Assembly: GCF_900215295.1 (NCBI RefSeq)
Contig: NZ_OCMF01000001.1
Span: forward strand, 1,364,001 to 1,428,000
Source: Salinimicrobium sediminis
GTDB taxonomy: Bacteria; Bacteroidota; Bacteroidia; Flavobacteriales; Flavobacteriaceae
Direction of reading: 5' to 3'
Length of the DNA stretch: 64,000 nt
Part shown: positions 1 through 9,117 of the stretch, one piece after another
Position numbering within the stretch: position 1 is the stretch's first letter
How the letters are laid out: each line of letters begins with the position of its first letter
The notes under the pieces: model-generated
Seen by the model: only the letters and a program-made list of their open reading frames with translations
Databases searched by the model: none
What the model was told of the DNA's origin: nothing
Position numbers and translations under genes: made by a program

Positions 1-2565
1 TTGATCGATGGTTACCGTACCCGTGGGCACTTATTCACAAAGACAAATCCTGTGCGGGAGCGCAGAAAATATAGACCTACCCTTGATATTGAAAATTTCG
101 ATCTTCAGGAATCAGATCTTGATACCGTATTTAATGCGGGGGAGATCCTGGGATTGGGACCTTCGACTTTAAAACAGATCATTGAGCACCTGCGAAGGGT
201 GTATTGTGATTCTATCGGGATCGAGTATATGTATATCCGAAAACCCGAAGAGGTGAAGTGGATACAGGAAAAGCTGAACATTAATGAGAATCAGCCGGCT
301 TTTAATGAAGAGCAGAAAAAGCACATTTTAAAGAAGCTTAACGAAGCAGTATCTTTTGAAAATTTCTTACATACCAAATATGTAGGGCAAAAACGTTTTT
401 CACTGGAAGGTGGGGAAAGTTTGATCCCGGCACTGGATGCTATTATCGAAAAAGCTGCCGATCTTGGCGTGAAGGATTTTGTCATGGGAATGGCTCACCG
501 CGGGCGGTTGAGTACCCTTACCAATATCTTCGGAAAAAGCGCCAAAGATATTTTTACCGAATTTGACGGAAAAGATTACGAAGAAGACATTTTTGACGGG
601 GATGTAAAATATCACCTGGGATGGACTTCCTGCCGCACTACCGACAGCGGAAAAGAGATCAATATCAATATCGCACCTAACCCTTCCCACCTGGAAACAG
701 TGGGTGCGGTGGTAGAAGGTATAACCCGCGGAAAACAGGACCGCCATTATAATAATAAAACAAAGGCAGTATTGCCAATAATCGTGCATGGCGATGCAGC
801 TATTGCGGGTCAGGGGATCGTTTATGAGATCGTGCAAATGGCTCAGCTGGAAGGTTACACTACCGGAGGAACCATTCATATCGTAGTGAACAACCAGGTT
901 GGATTTACCACAAATTATCTTGATGGCCGTTCTTCTACCTATTGTACAGATGTTGCGAAAGTAACCCTGTCACCTGTTTTGCATGTGAATGCTGATGATG
1001 CCGAAGCGGTTGTACATGCAGTTCTGTTCGCACTTGATTTTAGAATGACCTTTGGAAAGGATGTGTTTATTGACCTTTTAGGTTACCGTAAGTATGGTCA
1101 TAACGAAGGTGATGAGCCAAGATTTACACAGCCTAAACTTTATAAGGCTATTAGCACGCATGAAAATCCCCGGGACATCTACTCAAAGAAGTTGAAAGAG
1201 GAGGGAGTGATAGATGACAGCTATGTTCAAAAGCTGGAAGAAGAGTATAAGGCAAAACTGGAGGAGGACCTGGAATCTTCCCGAAAAGAAGAAAAAACAA
1301 GGGTAACTCCTTTTATGCAGGATGAGTGGCAGGGCTTTGATCATGTGGATGAATCCCGCATGATGGAAGACGTGGATACCACCATTGATATGCAGGTGCT
1401 CTCGGAAGTTGCCGAGGCAGTATCAAAACTTCCGGAAGACAAAAAATTCTTAAGAAAGATCAAAAAACTCGTAGAGCTACGCCATACCATGTTTTTTGAA
1501 AATAATAGCCTTGACTGGAGTATGGCCGAACTGCTTGCTTACGGAACACTTCTTAAAGAAGGATATTACGTAAGAATGAGTGGGCAGGACGTGGAAAGGG
1601 GAACTTTCTCTCACCGTCATGCAGTGGTTAAAGTGGAGGACAGTGAAGAGGAGATCATACTTCTAAATCAGATACAGGGAACCATATGTGATACCAAAGA
1701 AGGATCTTCCTGTGATTTTAAAGTATACAACTCTCTCTTATCTGAATATGGAGTGGTAGGATTTGATTATGGTTATGCAATGGCAAGTCCTAACTGTCTT
1801 ACTATATGGGAAGCACAATTCGGGGACTTTAGCAACGGAGCCCAGATCATGATCGACCAGTATATTTCTGCAGCCGAAGATAAGTGGAAGCTTCAGAACG
1901 GTTTGGTGATGTTCCTGCCTCATGGATATGAAGGCCAGGGAGCAGAACATTCTTCAGGGAGAATGGAAAGATATCTTCAGCTTTGTGCAAAAGATAACAT
2001 GTTTGTTGCCGATGTTACAACACCTGCAAATATGTTCCACCTGTTGAGAAGACAGATGAAAGTGAATTATCGTAAGCCTTTAATTATTTTTACTCCCAAG
2101 AGTTTGTTGAGGCATCCAAAGGTGGTTTCCACCAAAGAGGAATTTGCGAATGGAACTTTCCAGCCGCTGCTTGATGATACTACGGCTACAGTAGAAAAAG
2201 TAAAATCTGTGGTATTCTGTACCGGTAAGTTCTACTATGATCTACTGGAGCACCGGGAAGAAAAGGGGCGCGATGACTTGGCACTTGTAAGGATAGAACA
2301 ACTTTTTCCTTTGCCACAAAGACAGATCAAAGAAGTACTGGCTAAATATAAAAATGCGGACGATATTGTTTGGGCGCAGGAAGAACCAAGAAATATGGGA
2401 GCTTACAGCCATCTGTTATTACATCTTGAGGAAGCTAAGAACTTTAGAGTTTCCAGCAGGAAATTCTATGGCTCACCTGCAGCAGGAAGTTCAGTGAGGT
2501 TCAAGAAGCGCCACGAAAAAGTTATAGAATCTGTTTTTGATAAAACTATTGAAGTAGCATATTAA
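1..2565 (+). CDS. sucA: 2-oxoglutarate dehydrogenase E1 component, 5' partial
   Basis: Thiamine-diphosphate E1 of the 2-oxoglutarate dehydrogenase complex. It decarboxylates 2-oxoglutarate and passes the succinyl group to the lipoyl arm of E2 in the TCA cycle. The 854 visible residues hold the family landmarks: HRGRL at about 166-170, NPSHLE at 227-232, the ThDP/Mg motif GDAAIAGQG (264-272) with NNQVGFTT (297-304), and FSHRHAVV in the pyrimidine-binding half. The frame is open at base 1 and the TTG there encodes an internal residue of the conserved segment before YRTRGHLF. The true start therefore lies upstream; full-length homologues are about 900-940 residues, so roughly 70 or more are missing. 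sucB follows after 59 bases, so the two are almost certainly one operon. Identification is firm. Confidence 0.97.
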   Translation: MIDGYRTRGHLFTKTNPVRERRKYRPTLDIENFDLQESDLDTVFNAGEILGLGPSTLKQIIEHLRRVYCDSIGIEYMYIRKPEEVKWIQEKLNINENQPAFNEEQKKHILKKLNEAVSFENFLHTKYVGQKRFSLEGGESLIPALDAIIEKAADLGVKDFVMGMAHRGRLSTLTNIFGKSAKDIFTEFDGKDYEEDIFDGDVKYHLGWTSCRTTDSGKEININIAPNPSHLETVGAVVEGITRGKQDRHYNNKTKAVLPIIVHGDAAIAGQGIVYEIVQMAQLEGYTTGGTIHIVVNNQVGFTTNYLDGRSSTYCTDVAKVTLSPVLHVNADDAEAVVHAVLFALDFRMTFGKDVFIDLLGYRKYGHNEGDEPRFTQPKLYKAISTHENPRDIYSKKLKEEGVIDDSYVQKLEEEYKAKLEEDLESSRKEEKTRVTPFMQDEWQGFDHVDESRMMEDVDTTIDMQVLSEVAEAVSKLPEDKKFLRKIKKLVELRHTMFFENNSLDWSMAELLAYGTLLKEGYYVRMSGQDVERGTFSHRHAVVKVEDSEEEIILLNQIQGTICDTKEGSSCDFKVYNSLLSEYGVVGFDYGYAMASPNCLTIWEAQFGDFSNGAQIMIDQYISAAEDKWKLQNGLVMFLPHGYEGQGAEHSSGRMERYLQLCAKDNMFVADVTTPANMFHLLRRQMKVNYRKPLIIFTPKSLLRHPKVVSTKEEFANGTFQPLLDDTTATVEKVKSVVFCTGKFYYDLLEHREEKGRDDLALVRIEQLFPLPQRQIKEVLAKYKNADDIVWAQEEPRNMGAYSHLLLHLEEAKNFRVSSRKFYGSPAAGSSVRFKKRHEKVIESVFDKTIEVAY

Positions 2566-2624
2566 TACTAATAAATTTCCCACGGCTTATTGAGCCTGGA
2601 CTATTAAATAAAAAAGAAGAAATC

Positions 2625-3911
2625 ATGGCTTTAGAAATGAAAGTCCCTTCTCCGGGAGAATCGATTACCGAAGTAGAAATCGCCCAATGGCTGGTTTCTG
2701 ACGGAGATTATGTAGAAAAAGATCAGGCAATTGCCGAAGTAGATAGTGATAAAGCTACGCTGGAGCTTCCGGCAGAAGCAAGTGGGATCATTACGCTTAA
2801 AGCTGAAGAAGGAGATGCTGTAGCTGTTGGGCAAGTGGTATGTTTGATCGATACAGACGCACCAAAACCCGGAGGTGGAGCAAAAGATTCTAAAGAAGTA
2901 GCAAAAGAGGAAAAAGAAGCCACTTCGGCTAAAGAAGAGGAGCTTGAATCTTCAGAAAAAAATAAGGAGAAAGCTGAAGCTAAGACCGAAGCTCCTTCTA
3001 AATCCACTACACCATCTCAAAAACAGGATACCTATGCAACGGGAACTCCTTCTCCTGCAGCTAAGAAGATCCTTGATGAGAAAGGAATGGAAGCAAATTC
3101 TGTTAAAGGTAGTGGCCGTGATGGCAGAATCACAAAAGAGGATGCTGTCAATGCCAGGCCTTCCATGGGTACACCCGGAAAAGGGAAAAGAGGAGAAGAG
3201 CGCAAGAAAATGTCTATGCTTCGCAGAAAAGTAGCAGAACGTCTTGTGAGTGTAAAAAATGACACTGCCATGCTTACTACTTTTAATGAAGTGGATATGT
3301 CTGCCATTTTTTCTCTAAGAAAACAATATAAGGATGAGTTTAAGGACAGGCACGGTGTGAGCCTTGGATTTATGTCTTTCTTTACCCTTGCTGTGGTCAG
3401 GGCTCTGGATCTGTATCCCGGAGTTAACTCTATGATCGATGGAGATTACCAGGTAAAATATGATTATATGGATATTAGTATAGCCGTTTCGGGTCCTAAA
3501 GGATTAATGGTGCCGGTATTGAGAAATGTTGAAAATATGAGCTTTCGCGGGGTAGAGGCAGAGATCAAGCGCCTTGCTTTAAAGGTTCGTGACGGAGAGA
3601 TCACTGTGGATGAAATGACCGGGGGTACTTTTACAATTACCAACGGCGGAGTGTTTGGATCCATGCTTTCCACTCCAATCATTAACCCTCCTCAAAGTGG
3701 TATTTTAGGAATGCATAATATTGTTGACAGGCCTGTAGCTATTGATGGACATGTCGAAATTCGTCCAATAATGTACGTGGCACTGTCTTATGACCACAGG
3801 ATCATAGATGGAAAAGAATCTGTAGGTTTCCTTGTAGCAGTAAAAGAAGCTCTCGAGAATCCTGAAGAGTTGTTAATGGATAACGATGTGAAGCGGGCCC
3901 TGGAACTTTAG
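2625..3911 (+). CDS. sucB: Dihydrolipoyllysine succinyltransferase (E2 of 2-oxoglutarate dehydrogenase)
   Basis: E2 core enzyme, which transfers succinyl from its lipoyl lysine to CoA. The 428 residues show an N-terminal lipoyl domain with the attachment lysine K43 in DSDKATLE. A long Lys/Glu/Ala-rich hinge follows (about 85-145), then a peripheral subunit-binding domain with [12 protein letters not shown], and a C-terminal acyltransferase domain with the catalytic DHRIIDG near residue 390. The gene lies 59 bases after sucA and ends just before a strong hairpin terminator, so the sucAB unit stops here. E3 (lpd) is not in the window. Start ATG at 2625 is the only sensible one, since the lipoyl domain begins directly after it. 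Confidence 0.97.
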   Translation: MALEMKVPSPGESITEVEIAQWLVSDGDYVEKDQAIAEVDSDKATLELPAEASGIITLKAEEGDAVAVGQVVCLIDTDAPKPGGGAKDSKEVAKEEKEATSAKEEELESSEKNKEKAEAKTEAPSKSTTPSQKQDTYATGTPSPAAKKILDEKGMEANSVKGSGRDGRITKEDAVNARPSMGTPGKGKRGEERKKMSMLRRKVAERLVSVKNDTAMLTTFNEVDMSAIFSLRKQYKDEFKDRHGVSLGFMSFFTLAVVRALDLYPGVNSMIDGDYQVKYDYMDISIAVSGPKGLMVPVLRNVENMSFRGVEAEIKRLALKVRDGEITVDEMTGGTFTITNGGVFGSMLSTPIINPPQSGILGMHNIVDRPVAIDGHVEIRPIMYVALSYDHRIIDGKESVGFLVAVKEALENPEELLMDNDVKRALEL

Positions 3912-3929
3912 AATTTTTAGACCCACAAA

Positions 3930-3970
3930 AAAGAGAGGCAATGATTTCGGGATCATTGCCTCTCTTTTTT
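3930..3970. terminator. Bidirectional intrinsic terminator after sucB
   Basis: Inverted repeat: arm AGAGAGGCAATGAT (3932-3945), short loop, complementary arm 3952-3965, then a T run on the plus strand and a matching A run before the stem. It can stop sucAB transcription and also transcription arriving on the minus strand from the small gene at 3975-4079. Confidence 0.9.
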
Positions 3971-3974
3971 GTTG

Positions 3975-4079
3975 CTAGTTAACAAGGAACGAATAAACGT
4001 TCAATACCAGAACAAAAATTATTACTAGTGCCAATAAAGCCGGAAACACCGGCAGGTGTTTGTGGTTATAATGATTCAT
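3975..4079 (-). CDS. Predicted 34-residue single-span membrane protein
   Basis: An ATG-initiated frame on the minus strand encodes 34 residues. It begins MNHYNHKHLP and continues with an uninterrupted hydrophobic stretch of about 20 residues (PALLALVIIFVLVLN) to a stop at 3975. A polar, histidine-containing N-terminus followed by one transmembrane helix is a typical small membrane protein layout. The stop lies five bases from the bidirectional terminator, as expected for a real transcription unit. I do not recognise the family and see no clear ribosome binding site, though many genes of this group lack one. It could be a chance frame; conservation of the peptide next to sucB would decide. Confidence 0.45.
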   Translation of the reverse strand: MNHYNHKHLPVFPALLALVIIFVLVLNVYSFLVN

Positions 4080-4153
4080 AGCGGTAGAATTTTGGTTAAG
4101 GTTAAGATCCAAATTCTACTGCGATTATGAAATAGGGGAAAACCCGTATTTTC

Positions 4154-4591
4154 TTATTTCAAATACAGGTTCATGTTTTTATAATCGATTATCGCCTTGC
4201 CTTTTTTAAGGAGGTCGGCTCCAATAATTCCCTGCACTTTTTCGGCCTTATGCTTTACAAGAGCATCATTTACATGCCTCAGGTCAAAAAGCACCAGGTC
4301 CACCTTCTTTTTTTTCCAGCCTTCGATCTCAATAATATTCTTCTGCGCGATCTGGGTCATCATATTTGTAGCCCCGGCGCCGGCTGCTTTGATGTCGCTG
4401 TCTTCTGCAAGTAATTCGAAATGAGAAACTGCTTCCATGCCTACACAGGTGCTTGAAGCTCCTGTATCAAGAATAAAATTCCCTTCAATTTTGTTGATCT
4501 TTGCCTTTAATTCCAGGTGTTGGGTTGCGGTATAGGTGAGGGGGATTCTTTTATATCCTTTTTCTTTCAGAAACTTTTTTAAAGACGCCAT
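4154..4591 (-). CDS. Retropepsin-like aspartic protease (clan AA)
   Basis: Small soluble protein of about 145 residues with the single-domain aspartic protease signature ILDTGASST, where the D of DTGA is the catalytic aspartate, and a later hydrophobic-Gly motif (VQGIIGADLLKKGKAIIDY) typical of the second half of the fold. Such proteins act as homodimers, each giving one Asp. The frame is open to 4609, but a -7 promoter element (TATCTTTG, minus strand) occupies 4607-4614. The start is therefore placed at the internal ATG at 4591 (protein begins MASLKKFLKEKG), leaving a leader of about ten bases. No signal peptide is seen. Substrate is unknown. Confidence 0.85.
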   Translation of the reverse strand: MASLKKFLKEKGYKRIPLTYTATQHLELKAKINKIEGNFILDTGASSTCVGMEAVSHFELLAEDSDIKAAGAGATNMMTQIAQKNIIEIEGWKKKKVDLVLFDLRHVNDALVKHKAEKVQGIIGADLLKKGKAIIDYKNMNLYLK

Positions 4592-4606
4592 TCTTTTCTT
4601 TTTTGC

Positions 4607-4638
4607 CAAAGATAGGTGTATAAAATAAATTATTTTTG
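4607..4638. promoter_or_regulatory. Divergent promoter pair (protease / TatD)
   Basis: Two perfect TAnnTTTG elements face away from each other: TATCTTTG on the minus strand (4607-4614) for the protease gene and TATTTTTG on the plus strand (4631-4638) for the TatD gene. Assuming transcription starts about five bases after the final G, the plus transcript begins at about 4643, one base before the TatD ATG. Confidence 0.6.
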
Positions 4639-4643
4639 CATTT

Positions 4644-5411
4644 ATGATAATTACAGATACTCACACTCACTTATATAGCGAAGCCTTTGACGAAGACAGG
4701 AATGAAATGATAGCAAGAGCTATCGATGCCGGAATCACCAGGTTTTTCATTCCTGCAATAGATTCAGAACATATCCCTTCAATGTATGCTCTGGAAAAGC
4801 AATTCCCACAGCATATCTTTTTGATGGCGGGGCTTCATCCAACCCATGTAAAGGAAAATTATAAAGAGGAACTGGCTGTGGTTGAAAAGCAGCTTGATGA
4901 AAGAAAATTTTATGCAGTAGGCGAAACCGGCGTAGATCTCTACTGGGATAAATCGACACTAAAGATACAGCAGGATGCTTTTCAATACCAGATACAGCTG
5001 GCAAAAAAGTATAAATTACCGATAGTTATTCATTGCCGGGATGCTTTTGATGAGGTTTTTGAAGTGCTGGAGCGGGAAAAGGGAGAGGATCTCTTCGGAA
5101 TTTTCCATTGCTTCACCGGCACCTATGAACAAGCGCTAAAGGCATTATCCTACAACATGAAACTTGGCATAGGAGGAGTAGTGACCTTTAAAAATGGTAA
5201 AATTGATCAATTTCTAAACCAGATTCCGCTAGATGAAATCGTGCTGGAAACAGATGCGCCTTATCTCGCTCCTGCACCTTACCGCGGAAAACGCAATGAA
5301 AGTTTGTATCTTGTAGAAGTGCTGAAGAAGATGGCAGAAATCTTTCATACCACCCCGGAAGAAATTGCAGAGATCACCACCAGGAATTCAAAAGATATTT
5401 TTGGGATATGA
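4644..5411 (+). CDS. TatD family metal-dependent hydrolase
   Basis: A 255-residue TIM-barrel hydrolase of the TatD/YcfH family, cytoplasmic, generally a metal-dependent 3'-5' deoxyribonuclease; the substrate here is inferred only from family. Metal-binding residues are visible in order: THTHL (H7, H9), GETGVDL with the bridging Glu, IHCRDAFDE, FHCFTG, and ETDAPYL near the C-terminus. Length is normal. Its -7 element ends six bases before the ATG, so the mRNA may be leaderless. The following acyltransferase gene begins 49 bases after the stop. Confidence 0.93.
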   Translation: MIITDTHTHLYSEAFDEDRNEMIARAIDAGITRFFIPAIDSEHIPSMYALEKQFPQHIFLMAGLHPTHVKENYKEELAVVEKQLDERKFYAVGETGVDLYWDKSTLKIQQDAFQYQIQLAKKYKLPIVIHCRDAFDEVFEVLEREKGEDLFGIFHCFTGTYEQALKALSYNMKLGIGGVVTFKNGKIDQFLNQIPLDEIVLETDAPYLAPAPYRGKRNESLYLVEVLKKMAEIFHTTPEEIAEITTRNSKDIFGI

Positions 5412-5460
5412 TCCATGGAATTACTTATTATTTTGTTTTTTTGCTAACCCTAATGCTGAA

Positions 5461-6606
5461 ATGGTGACAAATTACGATGATATTCGGTTTTATAATGATG
5501 TAGAAGTACAGGATGCTCTTAAGGAGTATGTGAAGCATCCTATGATTAAAGGCCTTTTGCATTACACATTTCCGAATGTTGCCTTTCAAAAAATAGAGGA
5601 AAAGGTACTGGCCTGTAGATCCATAAGGGATTTCCAGACCCAGATCATCTATCACACCGTACAGAAAGTACTGAGTAAAAGTTCAGAAGGTCTTTTCTAC
5701 TCCGGTTTTGAAAGGCTTCAAAAAGAGGAATCTTACCTCTATATTTCCAATCACAGGGATATAGTTCTTGATACTTCCCTCCTTAATGTAGTGCTGTATG
5801 AGTCTGACCTGAAAATGACAGCTTCAGCCATTGGGGATAACCTGGTAAAAAAGCCATTTTTGCTCGCCCTTTCAAAACTCAACAGAAACTTTCTGGTAAA
5901 GAGAGGCCTGGGACCACGGGAAATGCTGCAGAGTTCCCAAAAACTTTCAGAATATATCAAACAGCTGTTAGTTGAGGAAAAACGTTCGGTATGGATGGCT
6001 CAACGCGAAGGCCGCACCAAAGATGGGAACGACCGAACCCAGCAAGGGGTTCTAAAAATGTTGGCGATGGCCAAAGGAAATGATAGCCTGGCCGAATATT
6101 TTGGAAAACTAAAAATTGTTCCGGTGGCCATTTCCTACGAATTTGATCCTACAGATGTTCTAAAATTACCGGAGATCCTTGCCAAAAGGATGGAGACGAT
6201 CTATATAAAATCGGCCAATGAGGATTTTAAATCTATTCTCAAAGGAGCTTTGGGTAATAAAGGAAGGATACATATTGCGGCAGGGGAACCGGTGAGTGTG
6301 GAGGCGCTAAGAGAGATCGAGGCAAAATCCGGATCGGTGAACGAACAGCTCCAGAATTTAACTGCCAGTATTGATCACAGAATCCACAGCAACTACACTT
6401 TATGGCCTGCAAATTATATTGCTTTTGACCTGCTTAACAGCAGCAGTATGTTTGAAGAACATTATACAATCAAAGAAAAAAGGCAATTCGAAAGACGCCT
6501 CACAAGGAGAGTAGACTTTAAAAACGCCCTGGAGGTAAACAGCTATTTGCTTATGTATGCTAATCCTGTAATCAACCAGAAGAACCTGCATGAACAACAG
6601 CGCTAA
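5461..6606 (+). CDS. 1-acyl-glycerol-3-phosphate acyltransferase-like protein
   Basis: PlsC/GPAT-type acyltransferase of 381 residues, expected at the membrane face in phospholipid synthesis. The acyltransferase block is SNHRDIVLD (H and D catalytic; the H-to-D spacing is five residues instead of the canonical four), followed by FLVKRGLG and a WMAQREGRTKDG block that corresponds to the EGTR-like motif. The reading frame stays open upstream to 5365, inside the TatD gene, but those residues are not protein-like. The ATG at 5461 (MVTNYDDIRF) gives the natural N-terminus. The 3' end overlaps ansA by 17 bases, suggesting translational coupling. Exact substrate (glycerol-3-phosphate, lysophosphatidate or other) cannot be told. 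Confidence 0.85.
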   Translation: MVTNYDDIRFYNDVEVQDALKEYVKHPMIKGLLHYTFPNVAFQKIEEKVLACRSIRDFQTQIIYHTVQKVLSKSSEGLFYSGFERLQKEESYLYISNHRDIVLDTSLLNVVLYESDLKMTASAIGDNLVKKPFLLALSKLNRNFLVKRGLGPREMLQSSQKLSEYIKQLLVEEKRSVWMAQREGRTKDGNDRTQQGVLKMLAMAKGNDSLAEYFGKLKIVPVAISYEFDPTDVLKLPEILAKRMETIYIKSANEDFKSILKGALGNKGRIHIAAGEPVSVEALREIEAKSGSVNEQLQNLTASIDHRIHSNYTLWPANYIAFDLLNSSSMFEEHYTIKEKRQFERRLTRRVDFKNALEVNSYLLMYANPVINQKNLHEQQR

Positions 6607-7618
6607 AATTCTCTTACTCTATACCGGGGGAACCATTGGTATGGTTAAAGATTTTGAAACCGGAGCGTTAAAGGCCTTTAATTTTGATGAATTACTACAG
6701 AATATTCCCGAGCTAAAGCTGCTGGAACATCGCATTGATACGGTAAGTTTTGAAAGGCCTATCGACTCTTCAAATATGAAACCTGCATTTTGGCTTCAGA
6801 TTGCAGAAATAATTGAAAATAAATACGAAGATTATGATGGCTTTGTAGTATTGCACGGCAGTGATACCATGTCCTACAGTGCTTCAGCTTTGAGCTTCAT
6901 GTTCGAAAACCTCTCCAAACCAATTATTTTTACAGGTTCGCAGCTCCCGATTGGTGATTTGAGAACAGATGCCAAGGAGAACCTGATTACCAGTATACAA
7001 ATAGCCGGGTTGCAGAAACATGGCAAACCTTTAATTACCGAAGTAGGTCTCTATTTTGAATACAAATTATACCGGGGGAACAGAACTTCTAAGATCAACG
7101 CAGAACATTTCCAGGCTTTTGCTTCTCCAAATTATCCGCCGCTGGTGAATTCCGGGGTGCATTTGGCGGTAAATGATTCCGCTTTGTGGCGGGCGACGAA
7201 CAGAAGAAAGATGAAGTTGCACCGCGGTCTTAATGATGAGATCGCGCTTATCAAAATTTTTCCCGGCATCAACAGGAGTCTTTTGGAGCATATTCTTAGC
7301 AAGGAAGGATTGCAGGGAGTAATCCTTGAAACCTATGGAAGTGGTAATGCACCTACAGAAGACTGGTTTGTAAACCTGTTGAAAAATACTATTTCCAGGG
7401 GAGTAGTCATAGTTAACGTTACCCAGTGTATAGGAGGAAGTGTTGCGATGGGTCAGTATGAAACCAGCACTCAGCTTAAGAAAATCGGGGTTGTTTCGGG
7501 CAAAGACATTACAACAGAGGCAGCTGTGGCTAAAATGATGTACCTGCTTGCAAAGGATCTTTCTCCAAAAGTTTTTAAAACAATTTTCGAAACTTCTTTA
7601 AGAGGGGAAATGTCGTAA
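6590..7618 (+). CDS. ansA: Type I (cytoplasmic) L-asparaginase
   Basis: Hydrolyses asparagine to aspartate and ammonia. The 342-residue protein has the two asparaginase signatures: TGGTIG (residues 12-17, with nucleophile Thr) and LHGSDTMSYSASALSF (about 88-103, with the second catalytic Thr and Asp). There is no signal peptide, which fits the cytoplasmic type I enzyme. The start overlaps the upstream acyltransferase by 17 bases. The function is confident; affinity for glutamine is not predictable. Confidence 0.94.
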   Translation: MNNSAKILLLYTGGTIGMVKDFETGALKAFNFDELLQNIPELKLLEHRIDTVSFERPIDSSNMKPAFWLQIAEIIENKYEDYDGFVVLHGSDTMSYSASALSFMFENLSKPIIFTGSQLPIGDLRTDAKENLITSIQIAGLQKHGKPLITEVGLYFEYKLYRGNRTSKINAEHFQAFASPNYPPLVNSGVHLAVNDSALWRATNRRKMKLHRGLNDEIALIKIFPGINRSLLEHILSKEGLQGVILETYGSGNAPTEDWFVNLLKNTISRGVVIVNVTQCIGGSVAMGQYETSTQLKKIGVVSGKDITTEAAVAKMMYLLAKDLSPKVFKTIFETSLRGEMS

Positions 7619-7702
7619 AAAATAAGGCAGTTTCTTGACCGACTCAGGAATTTTTTCGTTATTTGGCGAACTGTTTCAAAAGCAGCAGTAGTTTAACATT
7701 TT

Positions 7703-7790
7703 AGAGAGGTGGCCGAGTGGTCGAAGGCGCACGCCTGGAAAGTGTGTATACCCCACAAGGGTATCGAGGGTTCGAATCCCTTCCTCTCTG
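7703..7790 (+). tRNA. tRNA-Ser (anticodon GGA)
   Basis: 88-base tRNA with long variable arm. Acceptor stem AGAGAGG (7703-7709) pairs with CCTCTCT (7783-7789), the discriminator base is G, the anticodon loop reads CTGGAAA giving GGA, and the T-loop is GGTTCGAATCC. CCA is not encoded. The long variable arm and the anticodon both identify serine. Confidence 0.96.
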
Positions 7791-7853
7791 CGATTTTATT
7801 AATAAATATTTATATCTTTAACCCGTTAACTAATTAAATTAAGACAAAAAGTA

Positions 7854-8654
7854 ATGAAAAGATTATTTTCAATTTTGGTAATCGCTACAATTATGGTGTT
7901 CGGAGCCGTAGATGTTAATGCGACAAATAACGTAAATGCTTTGCCGGCTGCCATGGTGAACTTCGTTCAGGATGAAGATCAGGCCGTTGCTGAAGAAGCA
8001 GAAACCGAAGATGCTGGTTTTCACCAGGAGCTAAAAAGGCGATTTATTGAAGGTGGTCCCGGATTCATGGGGATTGTACTTCTTTGTTTGATCCTTGGTT
8101 TAGCGATTGCAATTGAAAGAATTATATATCTTAACATGGCTACTACCAACACTAAGAAGTTGGCGCAGGATGTTGAGGACGCTCTTAATACAGGCGGGAT
8201 TGAAGCTGCAAAAGAAGTTTGTCGTAACACAAAAGGACCTGTTGCCTCTATTTATTACCAGGGACTTGACCGTGCAGATGAAGGAACTGAAGCTGCTGAA
8301 AAAGCGGTTGTGGCTTACGGTGGAGTTCAAATGGGACTTTTAGAGAAAAACGTATCCTGGGTTTCTTTATTCATTGCTTTGGCACCGATGCTTGGGTTCA
8401 TGGGTACAGTAATTGGTATGATCGAGGCCTTCGATAGAATTGAAGCTGCCGGAGATATGCAGCCATCTCTTGTTGCAGGGGGTATTAAAATCGCACTTCT
8501 TACAACAGTATTTGGTTTGATCGTAGCTATTATTCTTCAAATCTTTTACAACTATATCATTGCGAAGATCGATCGTATTGTAAATGATATGGAAGATGCT
8601 TCTATCACTTTGATGGATATTCTTGTAGCTTACAAGAACAAAAGAAGAGTATAA
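7854..8654 (+). CDS. exbB: ExbB/TolQ/MotA family proton channel
   Basis: Inner-membrane channel subunit that uses the proton gradient to energise TonB-dependent outer-membrane transport. It has 266 residues, with an N-terminal signal-like helix (about 5-24), an acidic periplasmic stretch, one membrane span at about 52-72, a cytoplasmic loop, and two further spans. The spans are around LFIALAPMLGFMGTVIGMI (the conserved channel block) and IALLTTVFGLIVAIILQIF. It is the first gene of a four-gene unit ending at the terminator at 10252. No TonB gene is present in the cluster. Confidence 0.93.
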   Translation: MKRLFSILVIATIMVFGAVDVNATNNVNALPAAMVNFVQDEDQAVAEEAETEDAGFHQELKRRFIEGGPGFMGIVLLCLILGLAIAIERIIYLNMATTNTKKLAQDVEDALNTGGIEAAKEVCRNTKGPVASIYYQGLDRADEGTEAAEKAVVAYGGVQMGLLEKNVSWVSLFIALAPMLGFMGTVIGMIEAFDRIEAAGDMQPSLVAGGIKIALLTTVFGLIVAIILQIFYNYIIAKIDRIVNDMEDASITLMDILVAYKNKRRV

Positions 8655-8672
8655 CAATACCAATAAACTATT

Positions 8673-9110
8673 ATGACCTTACATAAAATTTTAAAATATA
8701 TAGCGCTAGTCATTGGTGTTGTAGGCCTTATCCTCTGGGCAAGGGTTCTTATGGCCGGTGATGATGCTATAGAAAATTCTGCCGATGTACAGGCAAGTGT
8801 GGTAACACCTTTCCTTTATGTGGCATACCTTGTGTTTGCTATTATCGTACTCCTGGTACTGTTCTTTGTTATTAAAGGATTGTTTTCAGGAGATATTAAG
8901 CGAACTCTGATTGCCGTAGGAGCATTTATTGTAGTTGTTGGAATTGCATATGTGCTTACAGACGGTACCGAGAAACAACTTAGTGACGGGACCATGCTTT
9001 CTGCAAGTGGTGATCATTGGGTAGGAGCAGGTTTAGTAACCTTCTACATCCTTGCATGTATCGCAATCTTGTTGATGGTGGTTTCGGGAATAAGAAAACT
9101 TATAAAATAA
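8673..9110 (+). CDS. Small polytopic membrane protein between exbB and exbD
   Basis: 145 residues with about four predicted membrane spans (approximately 8-28, 45-68, 76-96 and 118-140) and short polar loops. I recognise no catalytic motif. It lies 18 bases after exbB and 7 before exbD, so it is co-transcribed and probably part of, or an accessory to, the proton-channel complex. That role is inferred from position only. Confidence 0.85.
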   Translation: MTLHKILKYIALVIGVVGLILWARVLMAGDDAIENSADVQASVVTPFLYVAYLVFAIIVLLVLFFVIKGLFSGDIKRTLIAVGAFIVVVGIAYVLTDGTEKQLSDGTMLSASGDHWVGAGLVTFYILACIAILLMVVSGIRKLIK

Positions 9111-9117
9111 CTTTATT

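Noticed and set aside
400-879. 159-codon frame antisense to sucA
   Set aside because: Lies wholly within a conserved enzyme gene and its translation has no protein-like features; a shadow frame.
5365-5460. Upstream extension of the acyltransferase frame into the TatD gene
   Set aside because: The added residues overlap TatD coding sequence and are not like the family; the ATG at 5461 is better.
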